Shown here piece after piece: positions 10,085 to 22,695 of a stretch of DNA of 64,000 nt. How positions within the stretch are numbered: the first letter of the stretch is position 1; every line of letters starts with the position of its first letter. This stretch comes from Hsuehochloa calcarea (lineage: Eukaryota; Streptophyta; Magnoliopsida; Poales; Poaceae): the NCBI GenBank assembly GCA_036346395.1, contig CM070609.1, positions 48,370,777 through 48,434,776 of the forward strand. The letters run 5' to 3'. A program made the position numbers and the translations under genes. The notes below the pieces were generated by a model. It was not told the DNA's origin. It made no database searches and saw nothing but the letters and a program-made list of their open reading frames with translations.

Positions 10085-13000
10085 GTTGGTATCAGAGGGG
10101 CTTCAGGTCCGTGGTAGCTAGAAAAGAAAAAGAAAATTAAATTGACACACTGTGCACAGTAGGATGGGAATGGGCAAAGCATTGCATTTACGTTTCCGAT
10201 ATATCGTATTGATCGTTGCTGATATTAATTGAGTATGATTGCTTATTCCTTGGTTATATGATTATTATGTGTGGGGATAATCGATGTCGAGAGGTAGAGC
10301 GTGGTTGTGGCCATGGGCATGGCCAGGTTGTACCGCCAGTTAGGGTATGGGAATAGTGGAGTGATTACCTTGGTAAAACTACTTCCAGGTGTCGACCATG
10401 AATTCCTTTGGGAAGGTTATTGACTCCCTTGGGATGTACTAGGATTTTCTGACCAACCGCTGGTGGTTATTTAATCTCCTTGGGTTAATGGTTTCAATCT
10501 GATTGGACATTTTCTTGGTTTTATTGGTTCCTTAAAGAAATTATATGTTCTTTGGACCAACGAGAGTTGGACTGCTTGTTAACATTTTTGATTCGCAAGG
10601 TTGACCTTTTATGGTGAAGGTTTACTTTTCCTGTTGGGAAAACAGGATTCGTTTTTTTGTCGCTTAATACCTCGGATAATGTGAACTATCTCAGTGAGTT
10701 CTTTAGCATGCGAAAACTTTGGTCAACTCTTGTCCAGTTGTGGCTAATGAATTTCTCTTGGGTTATTAGTTCATTGCGGTCGATGTATGGTTTTGGTTGG
10801 AGAGAAGTTGATGTGGTTCAGTTGGCTTAACTTGTCTCTTACAGCAATAATCGTCTTCCCAAGTGTTGAGTTATTCTTGCCACTGGTGAACTTGGTTAAT
10901 TGTCAGGCTTCACCTTTGTATTGGGGTTCTGTTTTTCTTATTGGGAATCATGACCCATCTACTTCGCTTGATGGTTTGGTTAATGAAAGTTTGCTTTTGC
11001 AAGTCTTTTAGTATGTGGAAGCTTTGACTCAATGTAACTCTTTTGGGTATTCTGAGCGTTGAAGTTGCATAGTTCCCTCTTATAAAAGAAAATGTTAAAC
11101 CCTTTAGCGATGTTTTCTCGTGGTAAAGTGAAAGGTTACAATCAAAAAAAATTAATGGATAAGATATGGGGTATCAAGCTGGGTCTGCAGGGTGGTGCAT
11201 AATGAATCCTAACGAGTATTCGTGCAAGTGAAATCGGAAAAGACGATGTTGTCCTCTAGTAGTTCTTGATGAGCTGTGATTATGAGTATGACTATACTTG
11301 GTTGGAATCAATAGAGTTATTAAAAGTGTGTAACACTGATGAGATGGTTGATCGTTCGAATTGTGTAGTTTGCTAAACTTGTTGGATTATTTTGTCTCGA
11401 TGGGCTAATCTAACTGTGTAGAATGAGGAACATACGGATTTGTTTGACTGATGTCTCAGTAGATAATGAAATAGAATTTTCTTTGATGGGCTATTTGATG
11501 ATCTTATGTATGCCCATGGGAATATAAATAGAGAAAGGACCATGAATTCGTCCATGATTGGATAATCGTCAATGGTTTATGATAACCTCTAGATTGGAAT
11601 TGGTGTGTACTAAATTGGTGTAAGCATTCCTAATAGATGAAGGGTTGACACTTGAAAGTGATTTACTCACGTGTGTTTCATGAGGATGAATTGTGGCTGC
11701 ATGCCCCTGATAAAAGTGATTTGCTTTGATAGTGAGGTTTGTGTATCAGACAGTCTATAGGACAAGTTGACCGCTGGAATCTTATTGAGATAATAGAAAT
11801 ATTATGGAATAATCTACTGTGTTTCTTTTGGAAAGGTTTATATTGGAATTTAAGAGGTGACCTATGTTTGCATAATGGTCAGATGGTCGGGTAATATTAT
11901 GCCTTTGATGATAGAGATTTAGTGAGCCCTTGGGCCTTTGTAATGAAGAAAATGATGTTAATGATTATTGAAAAGGGGGTTTTAACCTTGAGTTTAGTAA
12001 GGTGGTCTACACTAGATACTGACTCGTCGGATCAGTGATGATTCTTCTAGAGAGAAAGTAAGTTAATTGCCTTCCGTTATATCGACTAAATGAAATGTTT
12101 GGAGTCTGGCATTCATGGTCTTTTGGGAGTTCATGATCTATGTAGTAGACAAAATTAGTTTGAGCAACATGACGTATTGGAAGGCTCTATTCGATTCTTA
12201 AGTGAGTAATGTGATTTGGTTTCAGACGTGCTTCTTGGTTGGGTTGGCAGGTAATGATGTAATCAAAGAAAATTGTTTTATTTGTTAATAGAAATCGGTT
12301 ATCATAAGTATTTGAGGTCGGAGTGGAGAATTGTAATCTGCAACTTTTCTATCATTACAGTTTAAGAGTTTCTTCAGTTTTCATAGCACTGTTCTATTAT
12401 GATTTATGGAGCTTTGAAAATCTTGTGGGACTTATGCCCTCAACCGTGGGCACGTATTTTGTTTTCTGAGATCATTACTATTTGATTATTTCTCTTTGCC
12501 TCGTGCTCACTCCAAGGAGCAACATTTTCTTGTGTGTTGGAATTTGTGTCTGATTATCTTTTCCCTTTTGAGAAAGGATTTAACAAACTTATGTTGCCAA
12601 GTTTTTATAAAGTGTCGTTTCGTGACTGGTTGGTGGTGGACAAGTATAAGGCAGTGATGACATTTTATGAACCAATCTATGTAAAGAACAGTAGAGGATG
12701 AATTGGTTTTGACCTATAACTTTTGGAGAGAATTCCATTGAATGTTTATCGTTGGAATAAAATTGATTAGTGTTACAACCAGTGGAACTCATAGCGAAAT
12801 ATAATCCAGGAACCCTCGTTCATGCTGGAATGTTGGGATTATCGGAAGTATGGGAATCTTGATCGATTTATTAGAGTATCACAGATGGGAAATTAACCTT
12901 GCGAGGTTGTGTAGGTGGTTTATGCAGGTATAATTCAATGACAGTAGGATTAGCGAAGTAATTTGATTGTAATGTCAATTGATGGGATAGTAGGGACAAT

Positions 13001-13869
13001 TGAATTATCACCAGGTACGACTTGGCTTCAGTGAGTAACCATCTAGAAGTTAGAATTTCCTTAAAGATAATTTGGTTGAGAATATGTTTTTAGGTGGTTG
13101 TTAACGATTGAGTATGATTAGATTATGGGGATTTTAGTCAGCGGATTCGAGAGTTTCCATATCAGTTACATCGAAAACATCTATAGGGTCCTTGAAGATT
13201 GAAAATTTGGCCCGACGTTCTATGTTAGAACCTTGGAGACTATTGATGTTGTGTTGAGATGGTGAAACAAAGTGGATTCTGAATAGTACGATGTTCATTG
13301 ATAGAATCCCTTGGGTGTAGCAATTGAGTGTGTGTGCTAAGAATTTCGGGTTGATTATCCTTGAAGGATTGTGGTGAAGTGATTGTGGGTGAAAACCATG
13401 ATGAGGTGCATTTGGAAGTAATCTATCAAAGTAATTCCGTCAGTTCAGAGGTTGGCTAGGGTATGTTTTTGGGTGGAAAGCATTAGGGTCTTTCTACAAA
13501 AGTGTGAATGGTGAATTCGGTTTGAGCATAGTGATGAGATTGCCAATTTAAGAGAAATGAGTTAGTGTGATATGGATGAAATGGGGTTCCATGATTTCAG
13601 AGAAATTCTTTTTCTAACAGAGAAATTAAAAAAAATGTTTCCTCGAGTAGTGAAACGCTCTTTGATTCTTGTTTGAGCTATGTGTTTATGACGGATGTTT
13701 TTCACAAATGGAGTTTGACCTTATGATTGGCATGCGTGGATCTTATCAGTTTAGAAAGAATAACGAAAGTAACTGGTTTGGGTATTCAAGTGGTTTCTCT
13801 TTCGGTTTGGGATGTGCTCATTGTTAAGATGAAAAGGTCGATCGAGAGTTGGAACCAGAATTCCATGCG

Positions 13870-14245
13870 TCATGTCTAGAGTGTCTGGTTTGGTACCACA
13901 GGGAAGGTTGGCCCAAGTTACATCGGTTTGATTTTTGGTTGCTAGCATTTCACTAGAACCATCTCGAGTCCATGCGCGGGGTACACAACATTTCGTCTAA
14001 CCCGATGTCGAGAGAGTACTTGAGAGTCTGGAGTATGAGATTCATCTGGGACGAGGAACCACAAGTAAAACCTTATGTTCGAGTCCCGTCCGTGGAGTAT
14101 ACCAGATAAGATTAAGACGAGCGTTGTGGTGTAGGATGCTGGGATCCGTCAAGGTGCGGTGGTCGAATCAGACCGAGTGGAGAGTGACCTGGGAGCTGGA
14201 GCCATTCATGCTAGGTGTAAATGTCCTTCGAGTAGAATGACAGAA
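13870..14245 (+). pseudogene. Decayed integrase C-terminus in internal region B
   Basis: This is the counterpart of the remnant in unit A, with the same ordered fragments ending in the WSNQTEW...TWELE stretch at about 14160-14205. It carries its own extra changes, for example around the VHN motif (13982-13995). It is not functional. Confidence 0.7.
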
Positions 14246-14269
14246 AGAATTCGGGGTCGTATTCTGTTT

Positions 14270-14282
14270 AAGGGGGGTAGAA
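14270..14282 (+). other. Polypurine tract, unit B
   Basis: AAGGGGGGTAGAA directly precedes LTR 3 and is two G shorter than the tract of unit A. Confidence 0.85.
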
Positions 14283-16376
14283 TGTAATACCCCGGAATTG
14301 AATCGGGTAATTAGAAAATAGCCGGGAGGAGAAAAGACAATTAAATAAGTAGAAATTCCTGAAAAGAGAAAGGGTTTTCCGTAAATCCTTGACAACTTGG
14401 GCCTGGGCCGCAGCCCAGGAGGGGCCCATGTGTTGGCCGGCCAAAAAGGGGGGGTTCCCACCCCCAAAACCCTAAACTCCCCACTCTCCCCCCTCCTCCC
14501 CACTTTGAGCCGCCGCCTCTCCCCACCTCTCCCTGCTGTGTGCCCTCGTCAGATTTGGGTACGTTACGTTCATTTTCTGACCTAATCACCTCTTGAAAAG
14601 TTGTAGATATCGGTTTTATCTTTCTTTTGGCACCGAGACCACTTGATTTGGGGTTCATAGTTTAGGAGTTATGGTCGTTTTTCTGCGACTGTATAGGAAA
14701 GCTGACGAGATTTGGCAGTCTACATGTCTAGGAAATTTGTATTTTTTTGAAGCCGAATCTGAAGGGTCACCCAACACGAAAGTTGTAGCCATTCCAGTAA
14801 GCTTTCAGGATTGATAAATAACATATTTTTTATAGTTGGCAATCAAAAGTTACGATTTTTTTACCGTCGCTGTTTTGCTAATTGTCAGATTGCAGACACA
14901 GAAAATTTAGAAAATTTTTACCTGAATATAAGAATTAGTACGTGGCCAAATCAGGAGACTTGTCCAACTAGTCTATTGTAGCTGGTTTTCTCATGATTCC
15001 AGAGAGTCCAAGATCACCCCATTCCGAGTTGTGTAACAACAGTTATGGTGATTTTAGTACTCTGTCCAGAAAACCTGACGTGAAGTTGATGTTTTTTTAA
15101 TTGGCCTGGTAGGGATATTACTCCGCCGATTCACCAAGGCTCACCAACTAGACTTAGTTAGAGCATTTAATTATCTTTCGGGAAAGTCTAAGAACATCTT
15201 ATTTGGACCCCTGTACTAATATATATGGATTTTTGAAGTTGACTGTCCAACGAGGGGACATATCGATGTTTACGAGTTTGGGGTCGGGATCGAGTTAGGA
15301 GTTTTGCATGCCCATGGTTGTTGTCATATAGGTTGTTTTGATCCGTTGCTGTGTCTTAGCATGTGTTATAACTGTTATTCAGGTGGTGGACCGGTGCAGG
15401 GAGCAACTCATTCTGTACATCCCTCGTTCTCTCGTGGTTAAGGCAAGTACAGTAGTGGTAAATTGTGTGTGATCATTTGTTCATGTGTACTATGTTATGA
15501 GTATATTATGTTAATCATGGATGCTCGAATATTATGGACATTAATGCCCGTAAATGCTAGAAGTATGCGTGAGTTTCATGTATGCATGATGATTTAAAGA
15601 ATTGACTATGTGTATCATGATATCATATTGGGGGCATGGTCACGTGGTGACCAAGCATTAATTGAGGTCCCCGTCATGAATATGATGGGCTTTTGGGTCC
15701 CCATACTTGTGGAGTATGGGCTAAGGTCCCTGTGCTAGAATGCACAGGCATGGGTGTGCATCGACGGATGCACACTCCGTAATACCGGTATATGCAAAAG
15801 AGAGAAAGAAAAGTGCATTTGAACAGTTTGCATCGCATAAGCATAAGTCATATTTCTTATTGGGTTACGTGGATGGATGTTGTTAATTACAGTTGTGTTG
15901 GCTATTGTCTTTCTATTTGTACTTTGCTGAGTCTTGGACTCACTATTGCTGATGTTGTGTTTTTAGGTATCTCGTTTGCGGACGGCATGCATGGGAGGGA
16001 GTAGGGTTGCTTTGGTTGCACTCACTACCACATATTCTTGAAAATATAATTATCATTTAGACCGTACCTTTATAACAAGCAAACTGCTTAAGGATTAACT
16101 TTGGCTATACTTGAATGCATTGGTTTATTTGTAATAATGAGAGTGGTAAATTTTAATTATGCTTGCTTATGTTTAGCTGACTAGATTATTTATGAATACT
16201 TCGATGAACTTTGGATGTTGAAATAGTGATAATTTTATAAGCATCTATTGGAATCTCTGGTAAACTTAGTTATACAAAGGAGGTTCTGCCGAATTTTTTT
16301 GTAGTGTCTTGGATTTGTATTTGTGATATTGTTATTTTAGTAGCATTCCAGGCTCATGTTGGGCTGGGGTGTTACA
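14283..16376 (+). repeat. LTR 3 of array T
   Basis: This 2094-bp LTR starts TGTAATACCCCGG and ends GGGGTGTTACA, followed directly by the GGTCA target duplication. It lacks the 23-bp duplication seen in LTR 1 and LTR 2 and differs from both near 15740 (AATGCACAGGCATGGG in place of AAGGCCAATGCATGGG). Hairpin 15754-15775 is intact. Confidence 0.92.
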
Positions 16377-17297
16377 GGTCATGATTGCCTTTGGTTGTTC
16401 AAAGTGTGTGATGCTATTAAATTGGTTAAATTCTATGAATTGTGAATAATTCCAGTAATTATTGTTCTTTTGCATGAGTGTAAATCCATGCTTCCTAAAA
16501 GTATGTCTTTCATATTCATGATTTCATTCATTCACTCGATTACTGTTCATGTTTCACCCATGGGAGTGGGATGTAAAGACCCATCATTCCAATATGGGCA
16601 TGTAAGACCCACCATTCCAATGTGGGCAACGTGGATCCCCGTTATGAAACATTCTTCGAACGTGCCTTGGATCCCCACATTTTGGATAATGCGGGCATGA
16701 GTGAACATCGACGGGTGTTCATTGGCTATACCGGTATAAGCAGAAGAGGAGGTCATGCATTTCATTCATTCATATGATTTCTGCCATGCTACATTCTTAT
16801 TATGTTTGTGACTGTCAGGTTCTTATTCATTGTTGTTCATATTACTCTGTGTGGACTCATTCTTGCCGTATTTATTTGTTTAGGTAAACAATGAGGACGG
16901 CATGCTTGGGAGGGAATAGTCACAGATCACTTCATTCACTTCACATTATTCACTTTTTAATTAGATGAGCTTGTCGTTACCTTTCATCTGATAAATATTG
17001 GATTGTAATAAATGGAGTTTGATGGTTGATGTTATCCTTCATTATGATATGGTTGATTTAGTAAATGCCAAATGATCTTCATATAGTCTATTGATAGGTT
17101 TATCCTAAATGATTCAACATGATTGGATAATTAGAGTTTTGACATGTTGTTGAATGTTGTTTCAGTTCATATATTCATTCTGATAGTTGTTGCTCTTTTT
17201 ATGTTATTAGTTGAAAGATTCTTGAAATACATTTGTAGTATCGCTTGGTGTTAGACATTAGGTAATATCTTGGCTTTCGCTTAGCCAGGGTGTTATA
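16377..17297 (+). mobile_element. Solo LTR S1, right part
   Basis: After the GGTCA duplication the S1 LTR resumes. It holds a hairpin with GTGAACATC (16701-16709) and GGTGTTCAT (16714-16722) that pairs with two G-U pairs, followed by CTATACCGGTATAAG. It ends AGCCAGGGTGTTATA at 17297, where GTTATA replaces the usual GTTACA. The next five bases, GCCAT, repeat those before S1 and restart the H reading frame. S1 is the same superfamily as T but a different subfamily. Confidence 0.85.
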
Positions 17298-17770
17298 GCC
17301 ATCCTCATTTACTCCAAGTCCGATGAAGAACACAAGAGCCACTTACGGCTTGTGTTGAAGAAGCTTCGTCAACATCAACTCTTTGCAAAATTCAGCAAAT
17401 GCGAGTTCTGGCTTCATGTAGTTAGCTTCTTGGGTCATGTGCTATCCAAGGGCGGTGCCATTGTTGATCCTAGCAAAGTGCAATATGTACTTGACTGGAG
17501 GACACCCAAAAGCATCACTCATATTCGTAGTTTTCCCAGACTTGCGGGTTACTACCACAGGTTCATCAAGAACTTCTCCAAAATTGCGAAGCCAATGACC
17601 CAGCTGTTAAAGAAGGAGAAAAAGTTTGAATGGTCCGTGGAGTGTGAGATAAGCTTTCAAATCTTGAAAGACCTCTTGACCAAATCTCCGGTGCTGATCC
17701 TACCAGATATTTGCAAAAGCTTCGACATTTACTGCGATGCTTCTCACCACGGGCTCGGATGTGTGCTCAT
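17298..17770 (+). pseudogene. Element H pol, piece 2: RT thumb and start of RNase H
   Basis: The frame continues from piece 1 with LIYSKSDEEHKSHLRLVL, KCEFWLHVVSFLGHVLSKGG, VDPSKV and LAGYYHRFIKNFSKIAKPMTQLLKKEKKFEWS. These are the thumb and connection region of a gypsy RT. It ends in IYCDASHHGLGCVL, the first catalytic block of RNase H. No stop occurs within this piece. It is cut at 17770 by solo LTR S2, with CTCAT duplicated at 17766-17770 and 22696-22700. The next codon of the original gene, read across the duplication, is the Met-Gln of the MQEGR motif in piece 3. Confidence 0.93.
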
Positions 17771-20174
17771 TGTAACAGCCCAAATTTCAAATTTCAGTTG
17801 AAAATAAAATTTAGTTATTTTTGTGGAATTTTTTAAAATTTGAAAAGCTTTTCCTTAATTATTTCAAAGCCAAAATAATTTATTTGAAGAATCTAATACT
17901 AATTATAAGTTGGAAATATTTTCTTTAAATCCAAAATATCTTAGAGAATTTCTATAAATTTTCTCATAATTTTTATAATTTATTTGCTATTATCTAAACC
18001 CTTATGAATTACTGGAATTATTTAAATTAGAAAATGAATTTAAAATCCTCAAACAATGCTCGGGCTGAATCGCCCGTGGCCCACTCTTGTTTTTCTCGTG
18101 CACGCGGCCCATTCGGCCCACCTCCGCGCTAGCCTGCTCACGCACTCTCTCTCATTTCCTCACACGATTTCGCGCATTAAAACTGCCAATCAATCCCACA
18201 CTCGTTACCAGTGTTTCCCCTCCATCTCTGGCTTTAATTGCGATGAATGCGCTGGCGACCTCGCGCGACCTTCATGCGCTCCACGCTATTCTGGCCGCGC
18301 CCCTGCCCTATAAAAGCATACCTCGGCATCGCCTCTCCCGCTCGGTCCTACACCCCAATCTCCCTCCACCCACCGTCTCTCTGGCGCCTAGATTTTGAAG
18401 ATCCCCGGCGGCGGCGAAGCTTCATCCATCTTCGATTTCACCGCCGACGACCACGCTCCTGCCGCCCTGACTGCACCATCGACATCACCTCGACACTGCC
18501 TACCTCGTGCACTCCACAGCATCACAAGAGGACCCTGGGAACATCTTCACCGCCCCCGACCGAAACTCACCGCCACCAAACCCTGTTGCCGACTACTATT
18601 CTGCAACGCCCTCTTGTTTTCTCAGTAAGCACCAGACTCAGTGAGTCACGCTGAGTATTTTCGCACCCACTCGAACCTCGCCGTGGCGCGTAGCGCCGGC
18701 AACACCGTCACCAGAGCACCACCTGCCTCGGGCCGACGTGGCCCGACAACGTCACTCCCACCTCGGTGCCATGTAGGCCCTAGAAGCCCGGTCAGCACCG
18801 CGTGGCTGCTCACGTGGCGCTTGCGCCAGCACACCCCCCCCCAGTTCACTATGTTGTGAGCCGAGTCCACCGTGGACTCGTGATCTTTCGTGGACCCGGT
18901 CTATGACTGTGAGGCCCACATGTCAGTGACATAAATCTTTTCCAATAGAAAATATAATTCAGCTGAAATTCAGATTTTCGGTACACTGACGTCAGCATGT
19001 GCAATAATTCGAATTTCCTTTAGAGAAACAATTCAGAAAATTAATAAAATCTGAAATTAGGGTTTTATTTAGATTTAAAAGTTCCACGAGCTCGTATTTC
19101 TTCATATGAACTCCGATTTATTGTGAATCAAATTTTTAAGTTTGTATAAATTCAATATCTAGCTAACTAAACTAAAATTATTTCACTTGGAGTTAATTTG
19201 AATGTTCATTTGAATTTATTTATGTATTATTTGAATCTATTCAATTCCCTAGATATTCCAGTTCCATTGTATGACCAATGTTGTTTATTGAATCATCATT
19301 TCCTTACCACCTTAGTCAAATAATAATTTGAAAAAAAAGATATGCCTAGATATTGCTTAGATAAAAAATATTTAATTTGGAAAAATTTAGCCAAATGACA
19401 ATTATTGTTCAAAAGCCTATGAAATTGTTTTGTCATGAAAGAATTTTTGCAAATGTCTTTGAAAAAAATGGAAAAATTGGTTTGTATTTGGAAGAAATAG
19501 ATAGTTGGTGGGTGCAGGTTTACGCACGGGCTTAATCCGAGTAGGATTGAGGCCTAGGGGTTGTTTTGAAAAGTCGTCCAAGTCAATTTAGGACAGGCCT
19601 TTGAGCCGCATCTTCCAAAGCTCCACCGTACTACCACATGTCCTGTATGGGCAGGATTAGGCTTATTAATTTGTAATACCCCATTGTCTTATGTGCCATT
19701 TTGTTGAGTGGGTGTTTGTTAAACAGTATTCCCTCCTTGCGCAAGAGGGGGCTTCCTGCAGGTGGTTAACCCAAAGGAAGCGAAACCTTAGCAGACGTGT
19801 TAGCCTTGAGGTAGGGCATTGAAAAAGTCTCGAGATAATTACTTAGTCATACGCCTATGGAAGTGTGTATTAGCCGATATAAATAGCAAATAAGTTGTAC
19901 CCCTCTGCAGAGTGTAAAACTATTCGAATAGCCGTATCCACAGTCATGGACATGCTGAGCAAAGCCACTCTAAGTTAGAATTTATTTTTTATTTTAAAAT
20001 GATTTTAGTAAATAATTTTAGGATGGTGAATCCTTGTGGTAAAATTGGGTGGTTAGCTGTGTGATAGGAGGGTATCCATCACCATATTTCATATGGAGGC
20101 TATCCACTATAAAACTGTCAATTTAAAAATTGATTTTAGTTATAGATTAAAAAACAAACTGCCCTGAAACTTAG
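17771..20174 (+). mobile_element. Solo LTR S2, left part
   Basis: The LTR begins TGTAACAGCCCAAATTTC right after CTCAT in H pol. It holds an AT-rich U3-like start, a GC-rich block at 18050-18850, a TATA box at 18309 and a long AT-rich stretch with an ACTATTCGAATAGCC palindromic motif at about 19920. It is interrupted at 20174 by S2b and resumes at 22304. Together the parts make one LTR of about 2.8 kb with no internal region. The start and end match S3, so both belong to one family. Proline- and serine-rich frames in 18056-18870 are GC-rich noise. Confidence 0.85.
18309..18315 (+). promoter_or_regulatory. TATA box of solo LTR S2
   Basis: TATAAAA sits in the GC-rich block after CCCGCGCCC-like sequence. 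The matching place in S3 also has TATAAA (24922-24927), which supports it as the LTR promoter. Confidence 0.6.
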
Positions 20175-22298
20175 TGTAACATCCTGGCTATTCGGAAGCC
20201 AAGATGTCACACAAAACTAATAAATACTAAGAATGTACGACAATAACGATTTAATCAAGCTTAATTAATAAGAATCCATAAGTATCAACGACAAACATTA
20301 ACAGTATCATGAGAGGGAATAGAAACATTCATAATAAAAACGTACGATGAGCGATACCCAAACTGGATTATTACAATTTGGGAACTTAACGAATAGTTGA
20401 CATGAATGAAGGATAACAATAATATTTCTTATTTGATAAAGGTGATGTGCAGCGTGCTGGACTACCCCTCAAAAGGACTTGCCCTCCTCCTCATTTACCT
20501 AAATAAAACACACAAAACAAGGATGAGCCAAAGACTCAGCAAGTACTTAAACAAACGACAGAATCATAAAGCGAACAAAGCAAACCACAATCTGTTTGTG
20601 CAAAACACCTTTGAACTCAAATGTATATGAATGAAATGGTATTATGCAATGAAGGAATGGACTGCTCACAACATATACCGGTATAGTGAGTGACACACCC
20701 GTTGGTGTTCACTTAAGCCCGTACTTAACCAAGTACGGGGACCTCAAATACCGTATGAAGAACGTTTCATACGGGTGTCCAACATTGCCCACATTGGAAT
20801 AGTAAGTCTTACATGCCCATTCTAGAATTGATGGGACTTAATCAAATTTCCACTCCCGTGAACGGAAACGAAACATGCATGAATGGAATGAATCATGTAT
20901 CACAAGAAACATAAATATTGAAGCCTATCCACATCATGAGCACAACACAATAGCAATCATAAATTCACAACATCGTCATGCATTCCCTTGAAAACAACAC
21001 AAATTAACAACCAGTACTTGCCTTCCGTGCTGCGACGTACTAGGAAGCAACGAAGGTGTCCTTCCACCCACCGCCTCACCGCCTACACAAGCATTTACAC
21101 GGAATAAGAATAACAAAGTATGACGTATCTACACGTGTCCTATTATACCCTCTAACCAACCCACACAACCAAGGGTTCAATTTGACAACTTCACCAAAAA
21201 GACCAGATTACTACTCTACTGGCAGTTGTACGATAAAATTCACCATTAATTATATGTAACTCCTAAAGACCTGAAACCAGTGCTCATCTTTTCCTAATGA
21301 ACCAGGCTACGAAACTTTAGTTGGTGAGATCCTCTGATTCGGCCAAAACAGAGGACTAATCTACCCAAGAAGACACCGACAGAAACCTGTCCAGATTTCA
21401 GAACAGTCGTAAAGAAAAGTCTGTAACTTTCAGTATATAAATCCTATGGAGATGATCTTTATCAATCTGGAATCATTGATAAATTAAATTGAAAAACCTA
21501 TTTGGATGGCCTCCCTGAATCTGTCTCTATCTAGAACAAAACTGAAGAGCAACCAACAGTCTCCAAAATTTCTGACAGGCAGAGCAGTGTTCGGTTAAAA
21601 ATTCATAACTCCTAAACCACTGGGTCGAATCTCGTGATCTCAATGCCAAAAGAAAGCTAACGAAACCAGGAACATATCTCTAGGAGAGGTAAACCCGAGA
21701 TTCGGCCTCTAAAGGGTCAAAACTGGCCGCGCAAGGAGATGGATGCGTTGTGGAATCTCCAGAACAGAAACCGATTTAGATCTAATCCACCATTAATCAA
21801 TAAAACTGAATCAAACTACCACTAAAAACATTCATTACCCTTGAAGATCTACAGGGAGACGTGGATCCACCTCCCAAGAACCTCCCTCCCTTCTCCTCCC
21901 TTCCCTCTCCAAGACCGGCCACAAGATCGCCGGCGAACGGTCGGCGGCGCCGTTGGAAGGAGACGGCTTCGGGGGGGGGAGCTTGGGGGCGACACCGGGG
22001 ATCTCCGCAGCAGCAAGACGCCGTCAAAGAGCAGCAAGAAACACCGGGGAGGAGGGGAATGGGGGTGGCGGTTCTAGGGGGAGAGGAGGGGGTGGGGAGG
22101 CGGCTAGGGTTGGGGGCGCCTCCCCCTCCCCTTGGCCGGCCCGGCCCCCTTGGGCGGCCTCCCCCTCTTGGGCCGCTGGGCAGACTCATGCCCAGTTATC
22201 ATAAAATGTGAAACCCCCCATCAAAAAATTCTATTTATTTGCACTCTTTTTCGTGCCCGACTTATTTTAAAACTCCCGACTCAAAACCGGGTATTACA
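20175..22298 (-). mobile_element. Solo LTR S2b, reverse, nested in S2
   Basis: The 2124-bp insertion runs from TGTAACATCCTGGC to GGGTATTACA on the plus strand and is flanked by CTTAG (20170-20174 and 22299-22303). Read on the minus strand it is an LTR starting TGTAATACCCGG. It has the superfamily marks: TATACCGGTATA near 20675, a neighbouring hairpin (stem around 20689-20713 with one bulge) and, in the GC-rich start, a hairpin CTGGGCA/TGCCCAG (22176-22195). No second LTR or internal region is present. Glycine- and proline-rich frames at 21797-22211 are GC-rich artefacts. Confidence 0.9.
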
Positions 22299-22695
22299 CT
22301 TAGTATGAATATTTAGAACTGAAAATGTTGTTTTACTCAAATAAACCCTATCAATCTCACTTGTTTACTTATGCATGCATCATATTTCTTTATTGGGTGT
22401 AACTTGCGAGCACGGAAGTTGTGCTCACTCTTGCTGAATAATATTTATTCAGGAGAAGACTTCTATCCAGATTATGAGGATTCAGACATTTAGGCCTAGG
22501 CCCCAGACGATTGCCTGTGGCGCATCGTGTGCCCTACTACTACTACTTATTTGCTTTCCACTGTGTTATTTTATTTGGCCTCAGGCCCAATTTGTAATAA
22601 ACTCTGATTCATGTTAAGCAAATACATGATATGATTGTGATCACACTTTTTGTTAGACTGTGTATACTAGCAATACTTCGTTCCCGGCTTCAACA
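22299..22695 (+). mobile_element. Solo LTR S2, right part
   Basis: S2 resumes with the CTTAG duplication and ends GGCTTCAACA at 22695. A possible splice acceptor TTTATTCAG is followed by a short acidic frame, GEDFYPDYEDSDI and a stop (22452-22493). The same short frame occurs in S3. The final TTCGTTCCCGGCTTCAACA resembles the S3 end. Confidence 0.85.

Larger units (their letters stand above)
10085..14282 (+). mobile_element. Internal region B of array T (non-autonomous)
   Basis: This 4198-bp copy of internal region A differs by scattered substitutions and short indels. Its primer site (from 10087) reads TGGTATCAGAG and has lost the following C, a one-base deletion relative to unit A. The leader palindrome CTGTGCACAG is kept at 10150-10159. 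It codes for nothing intact. Small frames are shared with unit A at the same places because the two units are copies, not because they are selected. Confidence 0.85.
1644..16376 (+). mobile_element. Tandem LTR retrotransposon array T (LTR-internal-LTR-internal-LTR)
   Basis: Three direct LTR copies of about 2.1 kb (1644-3771, 7975-10084, 14283-16376) separate two internal regions of about 4.2 kb (3772-7974 and 10085-14282). The whole array is flanked by one 5-bp target duplication, GGTCA (1639-1643 and 16377-16381), and there is none at the middle LTR. It therefore behaves as one insertion that later gained a second unit, probably by unequal crossing-over between LTRs. Each internal region has a primer site at its left end and a purine tract at its right end. 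Neither contains a gag-pol frame, so this is a non-autonomous or badly decayed family. The host sequence is solo LTR S1. Confidence 0.92.

Noticed and set aside
4476..11011. Repeated small frames in T interiors (for example 4476-4700 and 10787-11011, same 74 codons)
   Set aside because: Their identity comes from the tandem duplication. No start context or domain supports a gene.
21797..22211. Overlapping Gly/Pro/Arg-rich frames on both strands
   Set aside because: They lie in the GC-rich start of a reverse LTR; similar frames appear at the same place in every related LTR and have no domain.
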